The position numbers and the translations under genes are program-made. The notes under the pieces were generated by a model, which was not told where the DNA came from, ran no database searches, and saw only the letters and a list, made by a program, of their open reading frames with translations. A stretch of DNA of 64,000 nucleotides. Source: Triatoma infestans (lineage: Eukaryota; Arthropoda; Insecta; Hemiptera; Reduviidae). The stretch is taken from positions 310,001 to 374,000 of the forward strand of contig JAAEAF010000274.1 in assembly GCA_011037195.1 (NCBI GenBank). Reading direction: 5' to 3'. This document shows, one piece after another, positions 42,901-54,000 of the stretch (position 1 is the stretch's first letter; each line of letters starts with the position of its first letter).

Positions 42901-45748
42901 CAGTGGTTGGCAATATGATACACATGGAACTGTGACGCTAATGCATGTCAAATTTATATGTATTCAAATTTTGTGAGCAATGAGAGGACTTCTTCCTCAT
43001 GCCATTGCGATTGATTCTTTTAGGAACAGATCTAACCAAAATTTATAGAGAATACGATTATTGAAAATTGTCAACAATTTTGGTCATTCATGGATAAGTT
43101 TTATTTACGGCCATTGATGTGTAACTGCTTCTAGATCTTACTTTGTAAAATCGATTCAGGGAGTGGCATCACTGTGGCGGAATTAAAACCGCACTTGAGT
43201 AATAAAAAAAAATGGACGGAAGATAAGTCTGCGAAAAAGTGTTTTCAGAATAAATCCATAGTTTCACAGTTTTTTTTCTTTAATTTAAGGGGCGTCAATA
43301 TCTATAGTCATTGGCGCCCGGAGCCTTCTCAGTGCACTGCCGGCCTCCGGACAGTGTTTTCTCCCTACAGACAACACTGTCCATCACTGAACGGTGAGCT
43401 GTAGAGGCTACTAGGAAGAAAAAATCTAAGGGTAGCACTGGACTCGAACCCGGGTCCTCCGCGTGGGAGTCCAGCGCGCTAACCACTGAGCTAATCCCTA
43501 GTTACTAATAGAAATAAATATGAATAATATACGTACCAATAACAACGCACCAATTTCGCGAAAAATATATAGCAGTTTTTTAATATAAGATCGTAACAGC
43601 CAAATATGGAGTCTTAACAATAAGGAGGAGCCTGTTTACATTAAAGTTCTCTTAATGAAAAGAATAAATCGGCATTCATTTTTATTACCTGGCAAGACTT
43701 ACAAGAAATGATATGGGATTTTGGTTGTAAAAATTAGGAAAAATGAATCATTTGCAGCAAAAAACTTATTAAAGTTCTGGACCCGCTTTAAACCATCTTT
43801 GAGAAAAACCTAATTTAAAGAATTCTGGACCTCATAGGAGGGTGAAACAGACTACCTACTTCTTCAGGATCTTGGCATCCCTGTGAATACCCCAGTCTAA
43901 CAACAGAAACAGTACTTACACTGATACCTCTAAACAGTTACATAATACATATAATGCCTGCAGACATAGTTGAAGACATAGTTCATTCACTAACAATCAA
44001 TCACACATTATACACTTAACAGATCACTATATTCTATGTACAAGCACACTAACACACCTAAGGGAGCCTCAATAGATCTTTCAGGTGACAGTGAATTTGG
44101 CAACTCCTTCTTCAAATATCCAACATCCAAGGAATAGTGGAATTAATTGCATTTTCACCAGTAAAACTACTTACAGCTACGAATTACGAACTCGTACTAT
44201 ACTATATGCATATATATGTTGGGCGCAAAGCCCGAAAACGGCCATTGATCGAATTTTTTGCTCAATTCTAGGATGGGCCGTTTTAAAACGACCAAAGCCC
44301 GAATTAGAGTTCAATTTCGAACTTTCGCCATCTATAAACAGCCAAACCTAGGATTGTGCAATTAGTAAACGACCACAGTTCATTTCAGCTAGTTTTTGGC
44401 CAAGACTGTACAATTTAACACATGCGTAGTGAGAATTAGGATACTCAGTCTGAACGTTGTGCTGGGTCAGTGTACACATATCCTCTCTCACGTATGTCTG
44501 TTGTTAATGAAGCCGAGTTTCAATTGGTGTTAAATGCTTACATGCAGAAAGGAGACTCGAATAATAATATATTCTTGCTTACTCCTGATAACTTCACTGA
44601 ATTACTATTAGAAATAAAAGCTTCGCTATGTAAAAGGAGACAGGGAGAACCACTATATCGCTGGATTTTCGACGCCTTAAGCTACTATTGAACTTTGGTC
44701 GTTTACTGATTGCACAATCCTAGGTTTGGCTGTTTATAGATGGCCAAAGTTCAAAATTGAACTCAAATTCGGGCTTTGGTCGTTTTAAAACGGCCAATCC
44801 TAGGTTTGAACAAAAAATTCGATCAATGGCCATTTTCGGGCTTTGCGCCCAACATATATATCTTAACAACAATTTGTTAATAATTTGAAAAGAAGAAAAA
44901 ATTTACACTAAATTTGAATTTTTGGTGGGCAGAGATATTAATAATTCAAATTTACATTTTTCAAAAATTAGATTGCTTTTTTTTTCTTTTTAAAGATGTA
45001 AAGTCGTATTTAGCCAACATCAGCAAAAATTGCTCACATAATTAACTTAAATAGAATCCGAGATTGAGAGAAATGGCCAGTGTCCGTCCTGTTTGATCTA
45101 ATAAGATTGAATGCAAAAATATCATTACCTATGTACTTAAAATTTCTTACATTTACAACCAAATTCCCTGTTTAATTTTATAATGGATGAGTTAGGTGGA
45201 GAGAATTTAGGTCTGGTTGATGAAACTAGAAGACTTTGTTAACTCTGGTTAAATAGTATATTAATAAAGGACACAGTCTGTCTGGACTTTACAATACAGA
45301 ATGGTTAAGGTAGAGTGGTATGAGAATGACACGTAGTGACGACTGGCGAGATGATGAACTATAGTGAACTATCTCTGGTCTGTCCATTGCTGTATTTATC
45401 TGGTTTCTCCCACTCCAGTCCGAGAGAGTGGTTGGGTTCGTTTCTCTTCTCTCTACTCTCTTTGGTTGCTGTTACAATTTTATAAATATAGAAATAGGAA
45501 ACAAAGTTAATTTAAACATACCCCAAAGGCAGAAAACCTTTTTGTCCGCCTTTTTTGTGTTTGGTCAGCCTTGTTATTTAGGAACACCTCAGATTTAGGT
45601 CTAGGTGGCTTTTTTGGTCGCAATATCACTCTTGTCTCCTCATGTATATCTTCATCTAATAATTTAGAATCAGAGGAAACAGATAATTGTCTTTTAACAG
45701 TGTCACGTTCTAGGCCGTCACCCCAACCAGTACACACTGCTCGGCAAT
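33884..45748 (-). CDS. Eip63E: PFTAIRE cyclin-dependent kinase (CDK14/Eip63E-like), 5' partial
   Basis: Serine/threonine kinase of the CDK14/15 family, which in other animals works with cyclin Y at the membrane. Minus-strand exons: 45748-45522, 39803-39712, 38054-37880, 37763-37577, 37484-37270, 37100-36939, 35827-35737, 33954-33884; total 1220 bases, about 405 codons plus TGA. Visible marks are the basic [10 protein letters not shown] leader, P-loop [14 protein letters not shown] lysine, PFTAIRE helix ([13 protein letters not shown]), HRDVKPQN catalytic loop, [13 protein letters not shown] and [10 protein letters not shown]. The N-terminal exons before 45748 are not recognised here. Introns host many mobile elements. 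The protein core looks fully functional. It converges on FASN. Confidence 0.95.
35051..35323. mobile_element. Hammerhead-bearing fold-back element, copy E
   Basis: Inserted into repeat X with a perfect 12-base target duplication CATTTTGGTTAT at 35039-35050 and 35324-35335. The left end TGTGGCGGTGG and the right end GTCTCTGA define the element boundaries. The left arm keeps the ribozyme core on the minus strand. The right arm reads TTGAATA in place of CTGAAGA. No open frame. Confidence 0.93.
35127..35164 (-). ncRNA. Hammerhead ribozyme motif, copy E left arm (complete core)
   Basis: Minus strand: CATC 35164-35161, CTGAAGA 35160-35154, stem II GGGC/GCCC with GAAC loop, GAAA 35140-35137, ACCGGT, cleavage C at 35131, then GGTG, which pairs with CATC through one G-U wobble. 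All invariant core positions fit. Confidence 0.78.
36129..36497. mobile_element. Solo LTR
   Basis: Starts TGTAACG and ends CGTTACA, the TG...CA ends of a long terminal repeat, with AT-rich flanks (ATATAT on both sides) that could be a 4-6 base target duplication. A central AATAAA (AGCAATAAATTGG) suits LTR polyadenylation. About 369 bases; no second LTR or internal region nearby, so it is a recombination product. The superfamily is not determinable. Confidence 0.75.
36504..36712 (-). repeat. tRNA-derived SINE, copy 1
   Basis: Minus-strand copy of the family best seen at 43268-43499. It retains CCCGGGTTCGTAATC (degenerate box B) and the shared body (CTACAGCTCACTGTCC, GGCTCCGGGCGCCAA). It lies immediately beside the solo LTR. 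Confidence 0.7.
36939..39803 (-). CDS. Eip63E: Kinase exons encoding the catalytic domain
   Basis: Five exons. 39803-39712 holds [11 protein letters not shown] and the glycine loop. 38054-37880 holds the ATP lysine and PFTAIRE. 37763-37577 holds [22 protein letters not shown] and the start of DFG. 37484-37270 holds [21 protein letters not shown] and the alphaF region DMWGVGCIF. 37100-36939 holds the C-lobe [11 protein letters not shown]. The activation loop has [12 protein letters not shown], without the TxxE phosphothreonine of CDK2, as expected for this family. Confidence 0.93.
38700..39535 (+). mobile_element. Possible R2-like LINE C-terminal remnant (kinase intron)
   Basis: Broken reading frames suggest [13 protein letters not shown], a [16 protein letters not shown] cysteine/histidine block, [10 protein letters not shown], and finally [20 protein letters not shown] near 39430-39500. 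This order resembles the CCHC and restriction-like endonuclease end of R2-group elements. Many stops. I am not certain of the clade. Confidence 0.4.
41573..41885. repeat. Fold-back element with GAUAAAG...CGAAAC arms
   Basis: Inverted repeat of about 115-120 bases per arm around a short AT-rich centre (about 41709-41752). Both arms contain GCCTTGATAAAG, then an ACAG/CTGT or similar stem and TCGAAACGTT. It lies in the first visible kinase intron. No coding capacity or clear target duplication. Confidence 0.8.
41990..42885 (+). mobile_element. Jockey/I-like LINE 3' part with RNase H domain
   Basis: GC-richer than its surroundings. The RNase H core 42079-42360 reads [16 protein letters not shown], then [20 protein letters not shown], with the aspartates and the histidine loop preserved. 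Downstream, with one or more frameshifts, come [14 protein letters not shown] and a CRFC...HILCECAGL cysteine cluster. It ends in a TAATC/AATCT simple-repeat tail (about 42848-42880), a typical LINE 3' end. 5' truncated. Confidence 0.8.
43268..43499 (-). repeat. tRNA-derived SINE, copy 2 (best preserved)
   Basis: On the minus strand the head reads TAGCTCAGTGGTTAG (box A, 43493-43479) and GGTTCGAGTCC (box B, about 43450-43439), joined by GCGCGCTGGACTCCCACG. The body contains CTACAGCTCACC and GGCTCCGGGCGCCAA and ends in AATTAAAG and an A-run. The tRNA-like head with both promoter boxes supports a SINE. Confidence 0.9.
44218..44853. mobile_element. Terminal-inverted-repeat element with internal ORF fragment
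   Basis: Ends are GTTGGGCGCAAAGCCCG and its complement, with inverted arms of about 170 bases and AT-rich flanks (ATATAT). The centre, not part of the arms, encodes about 73 codons (44470-44691): [41 protein letters not shown] do not recognise it firmly; the pattern is reminiscent of the N-terminal part of KRBA2/Ginger-type integrases. Whether it is a captured fragment or the element's own gene is unknown. Confidence 0.75.
45522..45748 (-). CDS. Eip63E: Kinase exon with N-terminal regulatory region
   Basis: First visible coding exon. Encodes a hydrophilic segment: [16 protein letters not shown], then [17 protein letters not shown] and [10 protein letters not shown]. Serine and basic stretches of this kind bind 14-3-3 proteins or cyclin Y in the CDK14 family (family knowledge). 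The exon starts in phase (2 bases finish a codon from an unseen upstream exon) after a TTTTTACAG acceptor and ends with a GTATGT donor. Confidence 0.85.
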
Positions 45749-47675
45749 CTGTAAAAATCAATGTTATATAATTTAATTTTAATTACATTAATTATTATAT
45801 CACTACCAATTTATTTTTTACAATTTTTTTGCAAAATACATTTTTAGGGAAGTTTATTGTACCAAAATTATAATTATATAAATATTATTCTAGAAAGATT
45901 CCAAAGCTTTTATTTTATAGCAACTCAGATTTTCAATATGTCACTGCAAATTATCTTCATAATTATGTATGGTGGACGGATATAATTTACAAAATTCGAA
46001 TCTAACATAGTGAAATAATAAAGGCATGAATCTGGATTTTAAATATCCATGATTTAGAGAATTTATAACAAAAGTAATCAGCTGATTTACATTGCAGCAT
46101 TTGCTCCCTTGAAAATATCCAAGCAATTTCATAAATACTGAAATATTGAAATCGAATAACACAAAGTATGTGTGAAGTGGATTCTTTCTTCTGTTTGTGA
46201 TTCAAGATGTTATAATGAAAGCGCCAACTGTGTTGATATACTATATGTAGTAAGGCTATAATTATTGTATGTTATTAATTCTGTTGAATTAAGACTCTAA
46301 TGTACAAGTCAGTGATAATAGAATAAACAAAAAATACTTTATTATTAAAATGACTTTAATAATAATGATACTGTTTATTACAGAGAAATTTGATAATTTG
46401 AAAATCTATATAACAAAATAAGGTGCATTATCCATATCATCATCTTTGTTAATTGTGTCTACTTGTACAAACTATTATTTCATCAGAATTTATATTTTAG
46501 TTGTAATACAGTATAATAGAAATATCATGTGATATTCGTGAAGAGTGATAACACCATCATTGCGTAACCATAATTTATCTGTAGATTATAACTTCATACA
46601 TGCATACCAAGATATAAAATTTAGTAATGATAGCAAAAAAAGTTAGATAAAAAAAATATAACACCAAACCTAACATCACGGACTTCTGTGAACTACCTTG
46701 TCTGAAAGAGGGCACACGATAGACTAATATGAGAATAGTGCACCGTTATGAATATAGTAACCACATTTGAGAAACAGGTCGATAGTAATGGTAACTCCGT
46801 ATATACTTGTAAGCACGCAAACCAGATTAAATTAGAATTTGCAATTTATGTAATTTACAACTATTAATGTTCACTGGTATTTTAGAAATTATAGCTGAAA
46901 TAATTAAGTGCAACTGATAAAAATAGAGAAGGTGACCCCTCCAGTACATGACAAGTTTTCTAACATTAACAATTTATTTAGCCGAACAGTTACAAAAATA
47001 TTTTTTTGAAGATCCTTGTAAAAATTATAAGAATCGCTACCCATCTTTCTAAAACAACAATGAAAGTTTCTACAGAGGTCAAAGAAAAAAATATAAAACA
47101 AATAAATAAACTTATAAGGGCTAAAAGTGAATGTTATTTCTATTTCCTTAAATCAATAACAAAAGACAAAAGTAAACGCTAAGGTTGATATAAATAAGGT
47201 GAAAACTTTTTCAAACTTTGTGGCAAACTTAAAACCTGGGGGGGGAGCAGGCATCGACTAATTAGATCTGACTTCTGTCGTCAACAGTTTGAAAACAAAG
47301 CTTTTAAAGGTTTGTATTTACATCATCTATATATACTGTTCTAGCTCTTTGCTTTTTTACTTACATTCTTCACTCATTTTCTTTTTTTTATTTAATTTTT
47401 TATTTTTGCTGAAAATAAGAAGTTACGTAAGATTTACTTTTCAGTCAAAACATAGAAATACAAATTTTCTCAATTATTTCTTAGTAATTAAGAGTTTAGT
47501 CTTTAAATAAATGCAGAGATATGGAGTGGACATTTGGCTTGATTTTTTAGGTAGCTACCTGAATGTGACTCTACACATCAGACACAGGCAGCATCTTTAA
47601 AATAATCCCCAATATATGACATTTATCTGTCAGTTTTTCTTGTATTGACGAACCGATTTTAAATCTTCAGACTTA
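45749..47675. other. Upstream or intronic region of the kinase, no feature
   Basis: AT-rich. Short minus-strand frames here have low-complexity content and no recognisable product. Upstream kinase exons may exist but cannot be supported. Confidence 0.4.
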
Positions 47676-47682
47676 GGGGATT

Positions 47683-47775
47683 GGATCAGAGACATTTTCC
47701 GTGGTAGCCTGCTTCATTTTGTGGTCATCGACCGGTTTCGGGCGTTCGCCCATCTTCAGGATGCGTTTTTCGAGG
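47683..47775. mobile_element. Solo arm of hammerhead-bearing fold-back element, copy D
   Basis: Carries only one arm (CATTTTCCGTGGTAGCCTGC ... GGATGCGTTTTT). The inverted partner is absent, so it is a truncated or recombined copy. No target duplication seen. Confidence 0.8.
47726..47763 (-). ncRNA. Hammerhead ribozyme motif, copy D (complete core)
   Basis: Minus strand: CATC 47763-47760, CTGAAGA 47759-47753, stem II GGGC/GCCC with loop GAAC, GAAA 47739-47736, ACCGGT, cleavage C at 47730, GATG 47729-47726. Every core and stem position matches copy B. Confidence 0.8.
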
Positions 47776-48477
47776 ATGTGAAGGTTGCGTGAAAAAGTGA
47801 AATAATGACTGGAATGCATAGATATAAAAACTTAATTATAAAAAATCGTTCAATTTTAAATGAATGAATGAATTTTAAATGTTAGTTTAATCGTTATTTA
47901 ATTTTATTTAAATTTATTTTGTGTATTTTATATTCTATTTTGGTTAGTTAATTGTAAAGTAAATCTCCCTCCAACAACAGAGGTTAAAGATTAGACCCCC
48001 ACGTGTTGTGCCCACTGTAAGAAAATTTGCCCTTTAACAACCCAAACCGTGTTTTCCCACCCATCTGGCCATATCCCTTGACCTAGTTTAAGAGTTTGGT
48101 TTTTTAAAAATACGGTTATATATATATATATCCAACCATCATAATTTGCACTGAGAAAGGCAAATAAATTTGCCGAAAGCTTAGCTGAAATAAGGAGAAG
48201 TACCTAATTTATATGGCAATTACTTAACGCACATTCCCAGGAACCTTAGCAAAATAAGTTTTCCCTTCAACTAATCTCCCTTCTGCGAACAATAATATAA
48301 AAAAAACAAAAAAATCACAGAAACTAAAGTAATTTGGATCAAAGTGTATCAGATTTCTTAAAGGTTAATAATCTTTTTAACTAAAAAGAACTGATGCAAT
48401 AGATCTACACAACTTTTATATAATGTCAATTTTTTGTTTAAGGTTAAGAATTTGCTCGTTTGTACTAACATAAACGT

Positions 48478-49170
48478 AGAGATGATGGTGGTGGTGGGGA
48501 AACAAGTACCAATCAACCTCCTTCTAACCGAAGCAGCAGGTAAAAGGAAGTGAAGAGTGCGCCAATAACATAGAACCAACCACATTTATTTCAAGAAACT
48601 TATTCTGTAAAGACGCACTTCCAATTAACCGACTTTCTTCAAATTTGGAAAGTCTAGGAATGCTATTAATATAATATAGGTGGTAGAAGCATACACAGAA
48701 TTGAATTAATACTTTAGAGGAAAGCTTTACGTTACTTCCCCCCAACCCCCAGAAAAATTTAATTTTACCAGGAAAATGTTTCAAATAAAAGCTTTGTAGA
48801 TACGTAGTTTACGAAGTTTAAAGAAATTCATTGAGGTGTTGTTGAGAAAATTGCGAAAAAGTGAATAAAAAACAATATACATTATATTCGCCCTTCCGGT
48901 TGATGGATTTAGCTCGAAACCTTCGTGTCAGATGAGGGTGTTAATACTTGAATAGAATACCACAAGTTTGAACTCCCTGTGACTTTGTTTTTGAGATATT
49001 TTGTTCACACATCCACTTGCACAGACACACACACAAACACACACCATTCGCTAAAAACATTTTTTTCGTATTCAAGGGACCTCAAAAACAAGTATTTATG
49101 GTGAAATTTTTTTTCCAAAAATTTGGCAAGATAGCAAAACTTCCTCAATACTTCTAGAAGAATAAGGGTA
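48478..49170 (+). repeat. Interspersed repeat X, copy 4
   Basis: Begins GATGATGGTGGTGGTGGGGA and ends in the CAAGGGACCTC ... ATTTGGCAAGATAGC block near 49075-49140. Contains a CA-rich tract (49019-49045). Non-coding. Confidence 0.65.
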
Positions 49171-49662
49171 AGTAAAGAGGTTCAATTTTTAACTACATAA
49201 TGCCACTAAAAACCAAATTAAAGCAGAAATCAGAGACATTTTCCGCAACAATTACCACAACAATAAACCAGAAATGTTAATGAAATAGTAACGTCTGACG
49301 TTCGATGATTTTTATTGAATGATCACAGCATGACTCCCTACACTTTCTGATATATCAAGATCTGCTAATTTAACTCACTAATCAAGATCACTAATTTTAA
49401 TTCATCTCTCTTTCTCAGAATGTTGGGTGGTCAAAGCTGCTGAACTCCAAGGGGATCGAGCTTTGAAATTGTCGTACGAAGGGATAAGCGTTGATCAGTA
49501 GGATAGCATGAGCATTATTAAATTAAATAATCTTATAATATCTAATCTATAAAAAAAAAATCTTCTATGCCCTTACTTACTATTATTATTTACATTCCAA
49601 TTTTCTCTGAAAGTGAAGGAAGTAGTAATCTTAAAGGCTAACAAAAAAACACTTAATAATTT

Positions 49663-50575
49663 TTTTTTTTAAACTACTTATTTACTTATTTGTCATTTAC
49701 AACTGTACATAATGGTACAATAACTAAATATGGTAAGGGTGGTAAATGGCGTGAATGGCTTGAATGGTGATCATCCAGTGATGATCTCCATTAGTCAACA
49801 AGGCGATCGCGAGGCCAACGACGCCTCAGTCACCTTCGGGGGTTGGAAGGAAGTGTGGTTGAGGACAAGTTAGCTGCTAATGGATTAGGATGTGTTTATA
49901 AATTTTTGTGAAATCTATTGTGAGTGTTTTAGTAAGTTCGGATATAAAAGGAATTTTGAGATCTTTATGTATAGTTAGGTTACTGACATGGAATGGAAGC
50001 GTTTACAATGCGGCGGAGGATTTTAGATTGAAGAGTTTGTAATCGGTTGATATTAGATCGTTTAGCTGAACCATAAAGTTCAAGTCCGTAAGTCCATATA
50101 GGTGCTAGGAGGGATAGATACAGTCGTCTTTTATTATGAAGTGTTAGTTTTGACCGGTGATCAAGTAGTCTGGCTAGAAGCTTATATCTTTTGTTTAATT
50201 CTATTCGTTTAAGTCGTGTATGAGGATTCCAGGTGAGTCTCTTGTCGAGGTATAGTCCCAGGTACCGCACATGGTCGGCTGAAGGAAAAGGAAAATTATA
50301 TAAGTAGACAGGGGCAAGAGTTTTCCGTTTCAGTGTAAAGACTATGTATTTTGCTTATGTGGCGATTTTTATTCGCCATTTTTGCAGCCAAGGTTCTAGT
50401 GAATGTTGATGTGATTGTAGAGAGCGTGGAATCACTATGTGTGGAGAAAATTGCAGTGCGGAAAGATAGGATTTGAGAATGAGGTAATAAGTGCTAGGTA
50501 GAATTAGCCTGAGTTTTAATAGAAGACCTTCCTGCCATACACGATCGAAGGCCCACTTGATAATTAAATAATAAA
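49663..50575 (-). mobile_element. Jockey-like LINE remnant, copy 2
   Basis: The minus-strand frame 50270-49980 encodes RYLGLYLDKRLTWNPHTR, RLYLSLLAPIWTYGLELYG and SAKRSNINRLQTLQSKILRR, the segment after the RT catalytic region. Upstream sequence gives FDRVWQEGLLLKL. A T-run at 49663-49672 marks the poly-A side. Shares the GSAKRSN/GTAKRSN block with copy 1 at 20801-21690. Confidence 0.8.
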
Positions 50576-53030
50576 AATAAATCTTTAACTTTTATTTGCA
50601 ACAATTTATCGAGAACGCTAGTTTAATATTTAATGGAATCTAATGACGCACTTAAGTGCGCAATTTCAAAATATTTAATGGGCTGAATTATTTATTATTA
50701 GAACAATTAAAATTTTGGTGAAAAATCAAAATTTGTAACAAATTTCAATTGATAAAAGTTGATAATTATGAAAGTATAGTGAGATTATTGGGTAGCAGAG
50801 TTTAAAATTTTTTTATTTCAGATATACTATGACTAGGGTAAAGACAAATGAACTCAACAAGATAATATGGAATAGTTAATGCGGCTGCAACGTTAATTTG
50901 TTGATGTTCTCCGATTACTCGCCGTCACCAAAATTACAGGACAAATCTGAGGAGTAAAAACTGCGGTACTAATTAATTAGGTGGTGTCAGTCATATGTGG
51001 GGGATTGAAGTCTCAAATTCTAGTATGTTATCAAGGGGTGACTGTCCCGACTAGAGCGAGTGGTGACGCAAAGGTCTAACGGTTACATCACACTTATGGT
51101 TGATATGAAAGCTTGTTTACATCATTTATCATAGAAAAGAAAAAAAAAAGATGTTTGGGTATTATATAAGAGGCATGGTGATATGTGGGAGCTGATATTT
51201 ATTTAATTAATTCAACACAAGTGAAGCATATCATATAATACACATCACCATGAACAGAAATATAACACGTTTGATTAAAAATACGTAGCATGATTAATGG
51301 TGTGTAAATTTGAAGCTATAATAATAAATAAGATAAAATTAGAACCTCATAAAGGACGAAAAAATACATGGTACAATACGTTAAGAAAAATATATGGTAC
51401 AATATGAGAAAACATGACTTGGCACCGAGAACCAATTACGAGTATTCCTCTTAACTAAAGAACCAAATATGGGTACGCGCATTAAACTAAATACCTAAAA
51501 CTAAAAATAAATTTTTAGGTATTTAAATACCTAAGAATTTATTTTTGAAAAAAACATACAATCATACAATTAAAATAAAGTGATCGCTAAGATGAGAGGG
51601 AAACAGAGATTTAAATAGGATGCAGTTTGAATTTTGAATATAGGACCCGTATATATACAAACACACAATAAGTTTCGTAAAGTGCTCTATCTAAGTGATC
51701 TCCACTCCAGTAAAGTAGCCTACTTCTTTATAAAGTTCTCAATCCCATTTAGGGATTTACTTTTTAGTGACTTTAAATCCAACTTAGTTCTTTATTTTTA
51801 AAAAAATACCTTTCTCTCTAATTTTTTTGTTTTTAATTTAGAATAAAAATTGTTCTATTTATGTTCCATTTTTTTTTTTAAAGAGATCTCATTGAATCAA
51901 ATTTTAATTTTTTTATGTTGGAATCATTAAAATTTACTAACTGTCCAATCCAAGATAATTATTTTTCATCACACCAATCGCAAAATAAAATGAAATTAAT
52001 TTGAAGAAATGAGATTATTTTATATAAAGTGCTTCAGAATTTTTATTAGTACATAAATCCAGGACATTAGTACACATCCAGGTAAAGTTTAAATAAGGTA
52101 ATTCTCCTTTCCAACATTTTACGGCATGTTTTACTTGTTTATCTTTTAAGAGATAAAAGCACTTTCAAGATTCAGGATTAGTGAGAAAAAGGCCTAATCC
52201 AAATCCATGAGTCAATTGCAAGTCATTACGCTTGAGAAGTTAATACTCTAGAGAAGCTATGAACGTTTGCTATTATTTAAGGGTCATAAGGGCTTCCTTT
52301 GTCTTATGCTGCAACTTCACTGCCAAGATGAAGACTTAAAGACTAATTGAGTCTCTTTTCACCTGCGACAAAGATAACGTTGCGTCTGAGTATTGGCAAT
52401 GTATATATTGGACAATTTCATAGCAGCTTTTATAGATAGTTTTGAAGCTGAGCCGGCCTTACGCTTGATAAAAAGGACTGCTCGCTCCTCTTTCGCTATT
52501 TCTATTTGAACTATAGAACATTAGGCTATACCAATGTGTTGGGCAACCAGACACTATTTGTGGATGGATTCTCACAGCCGCTGATAAAGTTCAGCCACAA
52601 TGATCCATGGTCCACAATGATCTTATAAGGGAAAATAGTAAACAAACCCAACTCAAAGATATTTCCCTTCGATAAATCCACGGAGGACGAAATTCACTGA
52701 GCGATCTGACAAGTTTAACAGTTGAACGCAGTAGACCTTGCCCTTGTCAAACAGATTTAAGTCATCCAAGAACTGATGATATACCGTAGTCGGTGAGTTT
52801 TATTATTATTTGTAATTTCATTGCCAACCGACGTCTCATTAAATAAATATATTCCAATATTCTGTATCACTTTTAAAAGCTGACACCTAAGGATGAAGAC
52901 CAGGGCTCGGCTTGGTGTTTATGTCTGTGAACTAATGAACAGCTTGCAACGCCATTTTAATTATGCCGTCATGAAATGCTATCTTTCTTTAGTATAACCT
53001 AAAAACTTGACAGAGCTACTTTGTGTTTTA
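50576..53030. other. Intergenic or intronic, mostly featureless
   Basis: AT-rich. The stretch about 51400-51490 recurs at about 56012-56098 (shared ACTTGGCA, CCGAGAACCAA, ATTCCTCTTAACTAAAGAAC). No coding feature. Confidence 0.5.
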
Positions 53031-53039
53031 AATTGTGAC

Positions 53040-54000
53040 TTTTTACAGTTACCAAGTTTAGCTGATTTCCAAATATACAAAAAATGGAAGTGCGAGCCGT
53101 GATAAAATATTTTTTTATCAAAGGTATTTATCTCCTACAGAGATAAAGGCGGAGTCTGTTCCTTCATTTACAACTGTCAAAACCTAAGCGTTCTTTCAGA
53201 CTAAAATCGGCCACTACCGAAGAAATCATCCAAAAACCATCATAAACGGTAGCCGGTTGAAATTGACAGATGTAGCTGAGATTGCTGGTATATCAAAAGA
53301 AAGGGGGCATCACATTCTAACTGAACTCTTGGGGATAAAGAAATTGACAGCAAAGTGGGTGCCGCGTTGGTGACACCGATCGAAAACTGCAATGCGTGAT
53401 GGTATCGGAATAATGTTAGGTTCTCTATGAGTCCAACCCAAAAGACTTCTTGCAGCGATTTGTTACTGTGGGCGAAGCCTGGATCCACCATTATACGCCC
53501 GAGATCGAAACAGTAGGCAGGTAAGGAAAAACGCCAATAAGGGCGAAAGCGGCCATCTGCAGGGAAAGTAATGATCACATTTTCTTGGGGCGCTAAAGGA
53601 ATCTTTTTAACGCCGAATGTTATTCTAATCTTCTGGACCAAAAAAAAAAAAATAGGCCAGATCTGGTGAAAAACAAAGTTGTGTTTCATCAGGACAATGC
53701 TCCCAGGCATAAAGCCCTCAGTGTAATGGCTAAAATTCATGAATTGAAGTTTGAAGTTGTGCCGCAAGCACCATATTACCAGATTGGCCTCTTCGGATTT
53801 CAGCCTCTTCCCAAACCTGAAAAAGTTCCATTCTGGGAAGAAATATGGATCCAATTCCTAAGTCATATCAGCGACGAACGCCTATTTTGCAGAGTTGGAC
53901 GAACGCGCCTACCTAGAAGGATCTGAACACTGGAGCACCGGTGGTGCAAGTGCATAAATTTTCAAGGAGATTTTGTAGAGAAATAAAATGAATTTCTGTC
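53040..54000 (+). pseudogene. Degenerate mariner transposase
   Basis: Decayed plus-strand mariner. Recognisable traces: EIAGISKE, WVPRW, TVGEAWIHHYTPEIE (53440-53500; the first catalytic aspartate has become glycine), HQDNAPRHKALSVMAKIH (53686-53740), EVVPQAPYYQ and a tail like the mellifera-type mariners. Several stops and frameshifts. Not the same lineage as the intact copy at 61 kb. Confidence 0.75.

Noticed and set aside
43850..43900. CTTCTTCAGG on the plus strand as a minus-strand CUGAAGA hammerhead
   Set aside because: No GAAA follows at stem II distance, so it is not a hammerhead motif.
49221..49255. Fragment resembling the outer arm of the hammerhead fold-back family (CAGAGACATTTTCCGC)
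   Set aside because: Under 25 bases of match, no ribozyme block, no inverted partner; may be chance.
53240..53854. 204-codon minus-strand open frame
   Set aside because: It lies antisense to a decayed mariner transposase whose motifs (HQDNAP, WIHHYTPE) read on the plus strand; no motif is visible on the minus strand.
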